The notes under the pieces: generated by a model
Databases searched by the model: none
The model's input: the letters and a program-made list of their open reading frames with translations, nothing else
Told to the model about the DNA's origin: nothing
Assembly (NCBI GenBank): GCA_015146655.1
Contig: VKHL01000019.1
Coordinates: 1-64,000 of the forward strand
Length of the DNA: 64,000 bases
DNA from: Ochromonas danica
Taxonomy: Eukaryota > Sar > Chrysophyceae > Chromulinales > Chromulinaceae
Reading direction: 5' to 3'
Part shown: piece by piece, positions 17,326 through 28,225 of the stretch
How the letters are laid out: every line of letters begins with the position of its first letter
How positions within the stretch are numbered: position 1 is the stretch's first letter
Position numbers and translations under genes: made by a program

Positions 17326-19861
17326 ATGAAAGAGGTCTGGATTGTGGGCCTTGTTGCCACTATCATCTTCTCTGTCTATTTGAACACTTTGTCTCCTTCT
17401 ATTGCAGGTGGAGATAGTGGGGAAATAGTAGCTGAAGGATGCCAGTTGGGCATTGCTCATCCGCCGGGATATCCCATTATCACTCTGCTCATTCACGCGA
17501 TATCGAAACTTGATATCTCATTGCTGGGGTCTGTGGCCGCTCGAGTAAATACCTTTTGTGCACTCTGCACGTCACTAGCATGCTTTTGTCTCGGGCTGAC
17601 AGTGTCTTTCTTGTCGCCCTCCAGTGGCGGTGCGGCAGTCGCTCTGTCTGGAGTGATTGTTTCCATGTTGACCTTTGCTTTCTCTCCTCTCATCTGGCAA
17701 TATGCTATCACAGCTGAAGTGTTTCCATTGAACACTTTCTTTGCATCCCTGCTTCTCTTCCTCACGGTGTGGTTCAGTCAATCACCCAATACCAGCACAG
17801 CTTGTTTAGGAGCATTCTGCTGTGGTCTGGCTCTGTGCAACCAACATACTATCATCTTGTATGAAACACCATTAGTGCTTTGGATGCTCGTTCTTATGCG
17901 AAGAAGACTATTGAAAGATACGTGGTTGTTGGGCAAGTTGGCTGTGGCTTTCCTTGTTGGATTTTCTCCTTATCTGTATTTGCCACTTTCAGGGCTTTTC
18001 AATCCTCGGCAGGGGAGTTGGGGAGATGTGACAACTGTATCAGGGTTTCTGCATCACTTTCTTCGTCGAGATTATGGAACATTCCGACTTTTCAGTGGCG
18101 CTGCTGGGGCCAATGCTGAGGGCCTTTGGGAACGCAATCATGCCTATGTGAGAGACTTGCTGAATGCGCAAGCGTCTCCTGCTTATGGTATTCTGATTGC
18201 TCTTGGAATCATCGCTAGTCTTTTTCTACTGCCTTCGACTAGTCTGTCAAGCAATAGTCAGGTATCTATCAGCAATGCCCAACATCAACAACCGCCACAA
18301 CCACCACAACCATCCAAGTCATCAGTAGCTAAGAAACAGAAAAAGTCCAAGCCAGCAGAAAATGTGGTAGTGCATGCATCAGTGGTAGAGCCTTGTGATA
18401 CACTTGCTTTGAGTGCAGAAGCAGCGTGGACACCTTTCGTCCTTCTATTCAGTCAGCTCTGCTATTTCTTCATATTCCATTCCCTCTCCAATCTTCCTTT
18501 AAAAGACAAACTTCTCTATGGAGTTCATCAAAGATTTTGGATGCAACCAAATGTTCTGACATTCATTTGGCTAGGTGTAGGTTTCAATGTCATAGTCCAC
18601 ACGATTCTAGCACTTGTCAAGAAGATTTTCAAGAGAGACAAAGGGAGAATTAGTGGAATAATTGTTATGACAATGACAATCGTGGCAGTCATACTCGGCT
18701 ATAATCAATATTCGCGAAATCTCTTTGCAAGTGATCAACGAGATAACATGTTTTTCAATCAATACGCCACAGCAGTTCTTTCTCCTTTGCCATCCAACTC
18801 AATTCTACTGATTAACTATGACCAACAATGGACTTCTGTTCGATACATGCAGTTGTGTGAGAACTACCGCACTGATATAACAGCCATTCAGCTATCCATG
18901 ATGACTTACCAATGGTTTCAAACCAAAACTCGTCTGTACAACAACATTACATTTCCCGGCAGCTATCTCTCTCATCATGCCAACAGTCAGAGACTCATCA
19001 CTGATAAAGCATTCACACTCTTACAATTCCTTCAAGCGAACAAGAACAAGTCCATCTACTTGGGTGGGAAGCTGCTTCATGCAGATCCAGCACTTTCTCA
19101 GCAATATGACTTGCAGCCTGTGGGGCTGGTCTCGTTGTTTACGCCTCTTGACAAGGAACCACACGCTTCCTTCTATCGCAAACAAACCATTAAGTCATGG
19201 AGAGAAGTACTAAAGGTCCTGCCTATGCTTCCTAACGTGACCAAGTATCCTGAAGAGACTTGGGAGTGGACTATTGGAAGAGATTATAAAGATCGCCTAC
19301 AAGGTAAGATGCAAACAATCTAGTCGATTGATCTTCGATTACATACATTTAAAGCATTTCTTGTGTTTAAAGACACTGGAGCATATATGCTAGCCAATGC
19401 ACTCAAGTATGCTCATGAAGACCCACAGCCTCTAGTAGAAGCAATGTACTGGCTGGAGACTTCCATTTGGATGGAAGGAGGTCCGACCTTGGCGGCGAGC
19501 AGCTTGGTGAAGAATGCAGGACTTGGTCATGTCCACATGGTGCAGAACAAGCGACTGAGCAATGAAAAACCTCTTCCTAAACCTTCCGACATCCACCACT
19601 CCCTTCAACAGATAGACTGGCCAAGCACCAGGTAACACTGATCATGATCATCGCTTGTTGTCTTGTGGTCGTCATGCTTTGTCACTAAATGGTCATTATC
19701 CTCTTCTCTATAGGGGCTGGCAATCGTGGAGCAGCGACCACTTCATGCTTTATTGGAAAGAGTTCTTGGATCGACCAGACGCCAGCAATGATCCTCAGTA
19801 TAACACGATCAAACAGATGTATGAAACAGTGCGTCGTGCTACTGGAGGATCGCGTACATAG
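17326..19861 (+). CDS. TMEM260: TMEM260-like protein O-mannosyltransferase (DUF2723, GT117)
   Basis: Three exons, 17326-19303, 19373-19631 and 19714-19861, with GTAAGA and GTAACA donors and AAAG and TATAG acceptors; phases join cleanly to 794 aa. The N-terminus holds the DUF2723 signature: GGDSGEIVAEGCQLGIAHPP followed by GYPIITLL, in a luminal loop after the first membrane segment, with catalytic-type acidic residues. Around ten to twelve membrane segments follow, then a luminal C-terminal domain. Human TMEM260 is an ER O-mannosyltransferase for IPT domains of plexins and MET-type receptors; the algal substrate is unknown. A Gln/Pro/Lys-rich cytosolic-type insert (about 320-345) separates two membrane blocks. 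Confidence 0.88.
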
Positions 19862-19909
19862 TCATCACTAGTAGATAATACTAATTCTAGTAGTAGAATA
19901 CAGTACTTT

Positions 19910-20575
19910 CTATGATTTCTCCAGGTTTTCAATGATCTGCTTCATCTTCGGTTGACTGATCTATAACAGACAGAGAGAGGCTGTAAAGAGGAGTGGTGGA
20001 TGAGGTATGATATGATACGACTGGTGTAGTCTATTCTACGGCACAGAAATAGTCTAGTAGTGTGTCTAGTCTGGTCTGGTCTAGATAGTGTGCAATAGGG
20101 GACAGGGAAGCAGAGGGTCTACCTGGCCCAGGCCGTGCACATCCAGCACTGCGAAGAGATCTTGGCTATGGGACTTAGCATAACACGGTGCAATAGCCTG
20201 AAAAGTGAAGAAGAGATCATCTTGGGTGACGTAGCCTTTGTTCCTGCAGTCCAGCAGGGAGTAGAAGGTTTGTCTCGTGGGGAGGCCTCCACCTCGCTGG
20301 AGCACCTCTTCCACCACCGCACAAAAGCAGAGGAAGTCAACTCCATCCTCATGTGCCATGAACTTGGAAGTCTTCCAAAGCTGTGAGAGGCTGTGTCGCA
20401 GAGCTGGAGCAGACACAGTCTGTCCTGTGCCAGCGAGTACGGCAGCTTTCAGACGAGAATAAGGAATGAGATACACTCCCTCTTCTGAGGAGGAGGAGGA
20501 GGAAGAAGAAGAAGAAGACGGGAAAACTTGACAGTAACGATTGAACACTTCTCGGCAATGCTCCATATCAACCAT
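19910..20575 (-). CDS. Small EF-hand-like protein with polyserine tract
   Basis: Two exons: 20575-20123 and 19960-19910. The donor is GTAGAC and the acceptor TTATAG, phase 0, giving 167 aa that end ISQPKMKQIIENLEKS. The splice completes a second EF-hand-like unit (LFAVLDVHGLGQISQPKM). A first one is seen in LLDCRNKGYVTQDDLFFTF; both lack some calcium ligands. An uninterrupted run of about eleven serines near residue 20 is encoded by a GAG/GAA trinucleotide repeat on the other strand. There is no signal peptide. It resembles small EF-hand proteins of cilia and centrosomes, but I do not recognise a specific family. It converges tightly with the TMEM260-like gene (48 bp). Confidence 0.65.
20486..20519. 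repeat. Trinucleotide (GAG/GAA)n tract
   Basis: This purine tract encodes the polyserine run on the minus strand in the small EF-hand-like gene; it is likely length-variable. Confidence 0.85.
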
Positions 20576-20619
20576 TGTCGTGCTGCAGAGAATATTTTGG
20601 ACCTGCCTGTCATTCTCTT

Positions 20620-20642
20620 GTTAACTTAATGTTTAACTTAAG
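20620..20642 (+). promoter_or_regulatory. Two adjacent TTAACTTAA motifs
   Basis: GTTAACTTAAT at 20620-20630 and GTTTAACTTAAG at 20631-20642 lie head to tail, 45-67 bp upstream of the minus-strand ATG at 20575. These are further copies of the recurring candidate promoter motif. Confidence 0.4.
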
Positions 20643-20736
20643 AAAGAACTACAGTACCTAAAGTAGTTAAAACAGGTTTGAAGGAATTACGATCTAAACA
20701 AACTATTCTCTTCTCTAACTAACTATTAAGTCCTCT

Positions 20737-21951
20737 TCAAAGCTTGCGCTGATGAAAATCTCTTAGCAACAGGTCTATAAATCTGGGAGCTAAAGAGCGG
20801 ACCAGCACAGACATCATCAACGACCCCGCCTGCTGCACGAGGACACGCACGGGGAAGAATGACAGCTTGGAAGAAATATCTTTGCGAATAGGAACGTTAG
20901 AATCTACCCGAACTGTTAGCTTAGCTGTGACTACCAAGTGTTCCTGCTTGGCTAGGAAATCTCCTTTGTCCACATTCTTCTGGTAGACAACAATCTGTTG
21001 TGTTTCGCTGCTCTCTGCTCCATCTTGCTCTTGTTCATGATGGAGCTTATGACGATAAGATTTAGGTATCTTCCACTTTAGTTGAATGGCAATAGAAGGC
21101 TGCACAGATGACAGAACCTTTCCCTCTGTGACGATCGTGTTATTCTTCCCTCCCCACACCAGCCACGGAGGGAGTAGATCATCCACTCTTTCAGTTTCTC
21201 CCTCTAGATCCTTTGCTGTTTGGCTTTCATATTGGTAAGAGTGACGAGGTCTGGGTTGCAGACGAACCTCCCCACTGCCCATCTGAATGACCCCAGCATC
21301 TGGTGTGGCATTGACAAAGAGGGGCACCAGCAGGAAGATTGCTTTCTCGTGGAGACCACCCGTGCTAGTGAAGGCTTCCACTACGGAAGCAATCTCTGCG
21401 AGAGGGATGGCAAGCTCAAAGGAGCCGTCCATTGCTTTGCTCACCATGGACCGATCCAGCACTGAGTAGTTGGCCACGGGAAGGTTCAGATAGCGCATAG
21501 CTTTGGCTGTGTCGTTGAAAGTGATGCGTTTGCTGAATGAGGTGCTGAAGGAAAGGCGAACAGGTTCAAGAGGAAGAGAAGATGAGGAGGCGGAGGGTAG
21601 ATTGGCACTCTCTATCTCACTGAGAGGCAGACTATGACTATGACTATGACTGTGACTGTGACTATGATGGCTGTGATTGTGATGGTGATGTTGGTTGTGG
21701 TTGTGATTGTGATTGTTATGCTTTCTATCTCCTGACATGAAGTTGCTCACTGAAGCAGCTCGATTCAGCATGGCTTCGATCTGCTTGCTGGCTGCGGCGA
21801 AGTCCACCTGCTGGTCATCGCTATTCGACTGGTGGAGACCAAAGAAGTGCCGAGAGCCGAAATGACTGACTATTCTGTGCGTCTTCCATCCATTCACTAA
21901 TCTAATCTCGTAAAGCAGCAAGATAGTTGCAATATATATCCAGATCTTCAT
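20737..21951 (-). CDS. DUF1997 plastid protein with His-rich linker
   Basis: Single exon, 404 aa. The N-terminus MKIWIYIATILLLYEIRLVNG followed by WKTHR is a signal peptide with an aromatic residue at the cut, as in other plastid proteins here. A long His/Asn/Ser stretch, including repeated Ser-His pairs (about 85-115), is encoded by a short degenerate repeat. The conserved domain starts at about 140: FSTSFSKRITFNDTAKAMRY, LPVANYSVLDRSMV and FELAIPLAEI, typical of DUF1997 proteins of cyanobacteria and plastids. It ends with a basic-hydrophobic segment (VRSLAPRFIDLLLRDF). Function unknown; the family is lipid-binding-like in shape only by inference. The His stretch might bind metal. Confidence 0.75.
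   Translation of the reverse strand: MKIWIYIATILLLYEIRLVNGWKTHRIVSHFGSRHFFGLHQSNSDDQQVDFAAASKQIEAMLNRAASVSNFMSGDRKHNNHNHNHNQHHHHNHSHHSHSHSHSHSHSLPLSEIESANLPSASSSSLPLEPVRLSFSTSFSKRITFNDTAKAMRYLNLPVANYSVLDRSMVSKAMDGSFELAIPLAEIASVVEAFTSTGGLHEKAIFLLVPLFVNATPDAGVIQMGSGEVRLQPRPRHSYQYESQTAKDLEGETERVDDLLPPWLVWGGKNNTIVTEGKVLSSVQPSIAIQLKWKIPKSYRHKLHHEQEQDGAESSETQQIVVYQKNVDKGDFLAKQEHLVVTAKLTVRVDSNVPIRKDISSKLSFFPVRVLVQQAGSLMMSVLVRSLAPRFIDLLLRDFHQRKL
21630..21720. repeat. Degenerate hexanucleotide repeat encoding Ser-His and Asn-His pairs
   Basis: Repeats of the type GACTAT/GACTGT, grading into GATTGT and GGTTGT, encode the minus-strand His-rich linker of the DUF1997 protein. Confidence 0.85.
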
Positions 21952-22026
21952 ACTGTATGTCTTCTCATTTCATCTTGCACAGGTGATGATGGTGGTTGGT
22001 TTGGAGAAACGCATTTATTGCTAAAC

Positions 22027-22034
22027 AACGCGTT
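22027..22034. promoter_or_regulatory. Palindrome AACGCGTT in divergent promoter
   Basis: Found between divergent starts at 21951 and 22216. The flanking bases (CAACGCGTTTTA) are shared with the copy at 29796. Confidence 0.3.
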
Positions 22035-22215
22035 TTATCGCAATTGCATCTCGCAGGTTGTTGTTGAAGCGTCACTGTGTTTCCACGCAAATAATAATAT
22101 CTTCTCTGCTGTCTTCGGAATTCATCCCCGCTTGGCATCATCACAAGAAGATCCACTTGTCTCCTCTGGTGAGCCTGTTAACACAGAAGATCACCAAAGA
22201 GAAAGAGTTAGGGAA

Positions 22216-24027
22216 ATGATGGCCGCCTTTGCTTTGTTACTTGTGGTCTTCTCCTCTTGCTACTTGCTGAGCGAGGGGAAAACTATTAATCCCTCCAGTC
22301 GCATGCTGTTGGACAAGGTGCAGAATATCAAACGCATCGCCGAGCAGTACATGCATGACAATAAATTATCCTTTGCACCTTCCCCCGACTACCCGTAAGT
22401 TTCCCCATCATATCGTGAACAAGGCTGCTGGGTCTAATACATTTGTTTGTCTGTCGTGTCTTTTCAAGATACTGGAACTTTCTCCCCCAGCATGTGGCTA
22501 CTTTCGTCCCTGGTGGTGACTCTGTAGAATGGTCTTCACCATGTAAGCAAAGCTGTCATCTCCTTATCAGAGATATGTGTTCATTTCTTGTCAAATCTCA
22601 GGCTTCGGAAGTAACAAGGCCAAGGCTCAGTTCACTTCTGATAACACTGCCATTGAGATCACTGTGGTTTCTTCCAAGCCCACTACTTCTGATGGTCATT
22701 GTGAGGATATCTATGCAGCTCTTTCTACCGCTGCAACAAGCTGGTTCAACTCTATTCACACTAACAAGCTCCACACTGCCGTGACCACCACCATCACTTA
22801 CACTCTCCCCAGTGATATTACCGACTCAGAGACATGGGATGTCCAAAACAAGGGCGTGCGTTTCTTCCGATATCTGCTGCCTGCTGGTGAAACCCTTTCT
22901 AACCTCATCGTTACTTTGGAAACCTTCGTGCCAGAGGAGTTGCTCGAAGTCCCAAAGAAGTTTGCTGATATGGGCATTGATTTCATGTCCAAGTATGCTC
23001 ACTTCGATGTTTCCCCTCGTGATCCCGCCTTGAATCGCGTTCCCGATGAGTCTGAGGTCAAGTCTGGCGACTCGTTTTACTTGATGCGCTTCGATGGTTT
23101 GAATCCCATGCTCGCTTGGGCAATGGGCAGCACTACTGGACATGTTACCACTGCGCTTTGGATTGATGGTGAGTTGTATGTCTGTGAGAGCACTATCAAT
23201 AGTGCCTACTGGCCCACTGATCATGTCCAGAAAACTCCTTATCGCACTTGGATCAACCAGACCATTGCTGCTGATTTCCAAGTGGTTTATGTCAAGTTGA
23301 ACGACGAAGCTCGCAAGCGTTATAATGAAACAGCTGCTGTGGAATTTTTCAAGCAAAGTGAGGGTCTAGACTATGGCTTCAAAGCTATTATCTGGGGATG
23401 GCTCGATACAGAGAAAGACAACTTCCCCTGCCTCCCTCCTGACTTCTCTTCCAATTGTTTCCAGTGGGAACTTCTCGAGCCTGTTTTGGCTCATGCTGAT
23501 CGCGTGGACAATGATGTTGGTAATCTCATCTGGAACCCTGGCTTTGCTAAGCGTCTTGGTCTTCCTGACGACAACACCCAGCGCACTGCTGATCTCTACC
23601 GGGAAACTGCTCGCCAAAGTATGACAACCTCTCACGTTCTGACTATTCCTGAGCAAGACACATGGCTGTACAACACTACCCGCTATGATGAACCTGCTGT
23701 TGGAAGAGTTATGGTGTGCTGCGTGTTCGTTTGCTCAACTTGGAAGGCTGCAGGAGTGTTTGGCGACCTGACCGATCAGATCAACTGCGGCGAGCAAACT
23801 AACTGGGATGACGTAAGTGTCTGCCAATTTCTCATTTTCTCCTGATGCCTGTGTTAATTGTGCGTTTATGTCAGTATGCCCTCACCATCCATCAAGACAA
23901 GTTCGAGCAGATTGTGGGCACCTATTCCCTAGATCTCAATGACTTCCACACGAAGGATCCTTACGCCCACATTGCTGAGACCTGCCCTTCTCTCGCTCCT
24001 GACTATAAGAAGCCTGCCGACTGTTAA
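22216..24027 (+). CDS. Secreted protein with possible permuted papain-like (YiiX-type) fold
   Basis: Four exons: 22216-22394, 22469-22542, 22602-23812 and 23875-24027, with GTAAGT, GTAAGC and GTAAGT donors; total 538 aa in frame. The N-terminus is a signal peptide (MMAAFALLLVVFSSCYLLSEG). There are many Cys residues and several N-glycosylation sites (NQT, NET, NTT), so the protein is probably secreted or lysosomal. Around residues 280-310, GDSFYLMRFDG, a stretch then GHVTTALWIDGELYVCES, resemble the start of permuted NlpC/P60 hydrolases, where a His in a GH motif precedes the catalytic Cys; NCFQWELLEPV could supply that Cys. This is a weak structural analogy. The gene diverges from the DUF1997 gene. 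Confidence 0.75.
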
Positions 24028-24376
24028 ACACAGCACTATATTCATCAATGCATAACCTTCGCAGTTTATTTTCTTTCCTAACATTCTTCATCCCACCGTA
24101 TTGTATGACACGGCTCATTGCCATTGGTTGTTAGCCGAGCATGCCTGTCAACTTATAGATTAACCAGTAAGATAGATGGTATTGCTGTCATAACGATAAC
24201 TTTTCCTTGTTGCCTTCATTATAGATAGTCTTAAAATACAAATCTGAACAGAAATGGACTATTTTTTCAGACTACATAGCACACAAGCACATCTGCTGCA
24301 TGGCCTATCAGTGTGTGTGAAGAGGAAAAGTCACCACAAGACTATTCTAAAGCACCTACAGTTCTTTACATAACCC
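24028..24376. other. Convergent intergenic region, no gene seen
   Basis: This AT-rich sequence lies between the stops of the secreted-protein gene and the CDF gene. I see no coding pattern, tRNA-like cloverleaf or notable repeat; it should hold the two 3' UTRs. Confidence 0.7.
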
Positions 24377-25594
24377 TCAAGCATTAGTGGCAGTCTCTAT
24401 TGACAAATGTTGTAGTACAGGACTGACAGGAGAGCTACCGCCAGAAGGAGAAGGAGATCTGTCAGAAGCACTGGGATTGGTATTGTTGAGGCTCTTCAAG
24501 ACCAACTCTCTCTCAATCTTGTGCTCCAAACCATCTCTTCTCTCGTGATCCACATGCACAAATGCTCTCTCAACATCTTCCAATTCCTCGATCTTGTGCT
24601 GGACAGCCAAAGCAATATCGTGAGACTCTCTCACAGTCATCGATCCAGGCAGAACGATTTCCATCTCCACATTGTCTATTCAGCGGCCAAGAGTTATTAG
24701 GAGCGACCAGGAGCAAACAAAATTAAGACGATGTAACTTACATCGTGCTCCGAAATAGTACACGCGAGTGCAGTCCACGATGATGCGGTCGTCATGTGCC
24801 AAGGCGATCTTCTCGACCTCGTGAATGAACTCTGGAGGTGCAGTATGACCAACAATCTTCTTCACTTGTTCGTGAATGATAAAAACCCAACGATAAATGA
24901 TCACCAAGGAGATGATAATAGCACCCGCAGGATCAACCCACCAAGCGGTGGTATAGTATGCAACGACAACAGCGACGATTGCAGCAATATTGCTGATCAC
25001 ATCATTGAAGTGGTCCTCAGCCAAAGCAACCAACATGTCAGATTGGGCTACTTTATTAAGAGCAGTGCAGTAAATCCACAGCACGAACTTGAGGAAGATG
25101 CCAATGCCGGTAATGAGAAAGAGGACAATACCAACTTCTAATTCAGACTTCTTGCCTTCCAATCCATCAGCAATATCCTCCGCTGAATATTGAATAACCT
25201 CTACTGAGGCCATGCTCATAATAAATGCACAAGCAATGACTGAGAGAGCTTCCAAGCGGGATCTGCCCACAGGGTAGAGGTGGGAGTGTTTGGACATGTA
25301 CCTGTCCGCCAGAGAGAGAACAAACTGAGAGAGCAGGTCCACTGCAGAGTCGACAAGAGCTGCGGTCATGGCCTTGGAATGACTCATTCCCACAACCACC
25401 GCTTTGCCCACCAAGAGCAGCCAGTTGACTGCCCACGACGCATTGACAGCCAAAGCCAGAGATTTCGACTTGGACTCTGCCTTGGCGGAAACACTTTGAT
25501 TTTCATCATTGGGCGAGTTGGTATCCTTTAGGTTGTCAGATGGGAGAATTCCAGCTAAGAGAGGGTTCTTGTTGATACTATCAATGAAATCCAT
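24377..25594 (-). CDS. Cation diffusion facilitator, Mn-type (MTP8-11-like)
   Basis: Two exons, 25594-24742 and 24675-24377. The donor is GTAAGT and the acceptor AATAG; total 383 aa. The ATG at 25594 begins MDFIDSIN. Six membrane segments contain DSAVDLLSQ in segment 2 and AEDHFNDVISN in segment 5. Both metal sites read D-x-x-x-D, as in the manganese-type CDF group; zinc transporters have His in one. The splice rebuilds the cytosolic C-terminal domain: FGARYNVEMEIVLP, then MTVRESHDIA and VERAFVHVDHERRDGLEHK, a ferredoxin-like metal-sensing fold. It should export Mn2+ from the cytosol to a vacuole, Golgi or the outside. Confidence 0.9.
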
Positions 25595-25761
25595 TTCCTC
25601 TTCTTTCAATAATAGCAAGCACTATAATTTGCCTCAACAAGTTCCTTTCGCTTTCCAACCACATTCCACTCACTCCTTGGTGGGGTGACCAAACTGCGAA
25701 ATTACGATTTAAAACTAATAAGAACATTGGCAAAGTTTGAAACTCCAAAACTGCTAAAGTC

Positions 25762-25821
25762 AGAAACTGTTTCTGAGATGTGTTTGTTGTTTGTTGGTCA
25801 GGGCAGTGAGAAACTGTTTCT
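25762..25821. promoter_or_regulatory. Two copies of palindrome AGAAACTGTTTCT with shared flank
   Basis: The 13-base palindrome occurs at 25762-25774 and 25809-25821, 47 bp apart. Each copy is followed by a similar G-rich/T-rich flank (TGTGTTTGTTG and CGTGTTTGTTG). Both lie in the divergent promoter of the CDF and GT90 genes. This is either a binding-site pair or a short tandem duplication. Confidence 0.4.
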
Positions 25822-25850
25822 AGGACGTGTTTGTTGGTTTTGCTGTCAAA

Positions 25851-25874
25851 GGCAAGGCAAGGCAAGGCAAGGCA
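25851..25874. repeat. (GGCAA)n repeat abutting a start codon
   Basis: Four full GGCAA units plus GGCA run directly into the ATG of the GT90 gene at 25874. Confidence 0.9.
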
Positions 25875-28124
25875 TGAGAAAGGCGGCAGTCTATCGCAAC
25901 ATCTTCGCATATGAGGATGAGGACCCTGCCTGGAAGACAGTTCTTTCTCAGTTTCCCAATCACGTCCCTCGCTTTGAAGACAAGGCCAGTGCCACGGCCT
26001 TCACACAGAGTCACTGTCTCACCCACTCTAACCCCGACTACCCACAGCTGCAGCACTCGGTGACCACGCTGATCGACTGGAAGCAGATCGAGACTGTTCT
26101 TCTTCCTCGCATCAGAGAGTATGAACGACGATGGCCCTCTTCTTCTTCTTCCATGGAGTCCATGGATTCCGTGGAGAAGGGGGCAGGCCAGCTGGATGAG
26201 ATGGCAGAGAGTGTTCATAACTATGCACGCTCTCGTCTTAACTTGAAGATCCACCGTGAGATGAGTGAAGCATCTCGTATGAACACCTTGCGGTACCTCT
26301 TCTTTCACATGAAGTGTGGCATCTATGTCATGATCCGCAACAACTCTTTGGCCATCTTCGCTCCCTTCGTCAACAAGGACTACACCAACAGCTGGCGAGG
26401 TGAGCTGCGTATTGGTAGCATGGATGGTACCGTACAGTCTTATGTGGAGGAGAAGGCCGAGTACTACCGCGGCATCAAGATGCACTACCTCGACATGTCT
26501 GCGTGGTGGGCGAACGGTAACATCATCTGCAATGACTATGGAGGTGAAGAAGCTGCTGAGTCAAATCAGTTTTGGGGTGATCACTTTCTACTCCAATTGA
26601 AGGATATGTTCGCTGAGTTGTGTCGCACTCGTAAAGTGCCTGACTGCGAGTTCTTCATCAACAAGAGAGACTACCCGCAATTGAAGTACAACGGGTCGAC
26701 TGAGAGAGCTGTTGAACCCTATGGATTCATCTTTAACCGTGATGATAGAAGAGAAGACGAGGACCTACCCCTCCGCAGGTATTGCTACTCTTCATACGCG
26801 CCTATCATGTAAGTGTCATGGGTAGCTGGCTGCTGTACCTTGCTCTCTCAAAACTAACACACTGCACACTACTGTATGCACATACACGGCGCTCTGCTCT
26901 GCTCTGCTCTGCAACAACAGGTCATTCTACTCCTCTGAGCGCTTTGCTGACATTCCTATCCCTCCTACAGAAGATTGGGAGGCTGCCACAGGCTGCGTGT
27001 ACCCCGCCTCGTTCAAGTATAGCCGAGGAGCTGATGGCCAGCCTGAGGTCGCAGCACCGCGTGACCTCTTCACTCACTCTAACCTTGCACGCTTCGACAC
27101 TCCTTGGGAGAAGAAAGTCAACACAGCTTTCTTCCGAGGCACTGCCACTGGCGGTGGAGTATCCACAGAGACTAACCAGCGCCTGCACATCGCACAAGTC
27201 AGCTATGACTGGTCCCTCCTGCCCGACCTCAACGGCTCCAAACCCAACACTGTACCTTACCTTGACGCCAAGATTACTGGATGGAACTTGCGTGATAAGA
27301 AGATCTCCTCCACACCTATGACCTTCGTACACAGCCGCTCTTTCCCTTTTGAAGGCGATCGCAAGAAGAACTTCGTGGAGATCTACAAGCAGTCCACCTA
27401 TAAATACCTTCTCTATGTAGAAGGTCATTGTGCTGCGTGCCGCTATGGCTTCATGATGCAGCTGGGTAGCGTTATCTTGAAGGTGGAGAGTGCCTGTGTA
27501 GCGGACAGCATGTGGTACTTCCCGCTGCTCAAGCCATACGTCGACCATGTGCCAGTGAAGGCTGACCTCTCGGACCTACAGCAAGTGCTAGAGTGGTGTC
27601 ATAGTCACGATGTGGAATGCCGTCAGATTGCTGAGAGAGCGCGTGAGATCTATCGTCGCTACATATCCAGAGAGGGAATCATGGATTACTTACAGACAGT
27701 CTGTCGGGAAATCGCTCAGAGGTGGCGCTATCTACCTGCATGGTGTGCAGAGGCTCCTGAGGAATCACCTCCTCCTGCAGTTCCTCGTTACGAGGAGATC
27801 GTGGGCAGAATGCATGATTGCACAGGGAATCGTCAACTCTGCAGTTACTGCGAGGAGATGGCTGAGAAGGAGAAAGCAAACGCTCTCAACAAACAAAGCA
27901 ATACCATCAAGAAAAACGGTGCAGACAGTGCTAACGATGCGTTGCGTAAAGCAAGAAATGCCCAGCTGAAGGACAGGAGGAAAGGGATTCGAGTGCAGGA
28001 GACGCCATCTGCTGCTCTTCCCCAACAGAACCAGAAACAAGAGAGTGAATTGGGTAAGCGCAGTCGTGACGATGAACCAGAGGAGGTTGAAGAAATAGTG
28101 GACACGGACTACCGCGATGACTAG
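25874..28124 (+). CDS. CAP10-type glycosyltransferase (GT90)
   Basis: Two exons, 25874-26808 and 26921-28124 (GTAAGT donor, AACAG acceptor), giving 712 aa. The open frame extends upstream of 25874 without a convincing start. The N-terminal half (KAAVYRNIFAYEDEDPAW) holds WRGELRIGSMDGTVQSYVEE. The C-terminal half carries the CAP10 pattern: FRGTATGGGVSTETNQRL, FVHSRSFPFEGDRKKNFVEI, YKYLLYVEGHCAACRYGFMM, LGSVILKVES, MWYFPLLKPYVDHVPVKADL. These enzymes are usually secretory-pathway xylosyl- or glucosyltransferases. No signal peptide or N-terminal anchor is visible here, which is odd. The C-terminus is Lys/Glu-rich with a short Cys pair (CSYCEEM). The intron contains a (GCTCT)n repeat at 26890-26911. 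Confidence 0.82.
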
Positions 28125-28225
28125 AGTAGACTAGTTAGAATCAACAATCATTACTTTTTAAGAGAGCTCCGCCTCGGAGAGATGACAGCTTCTATATACA
28201 ATGGAGAGATGGCCACCTAGCTACC

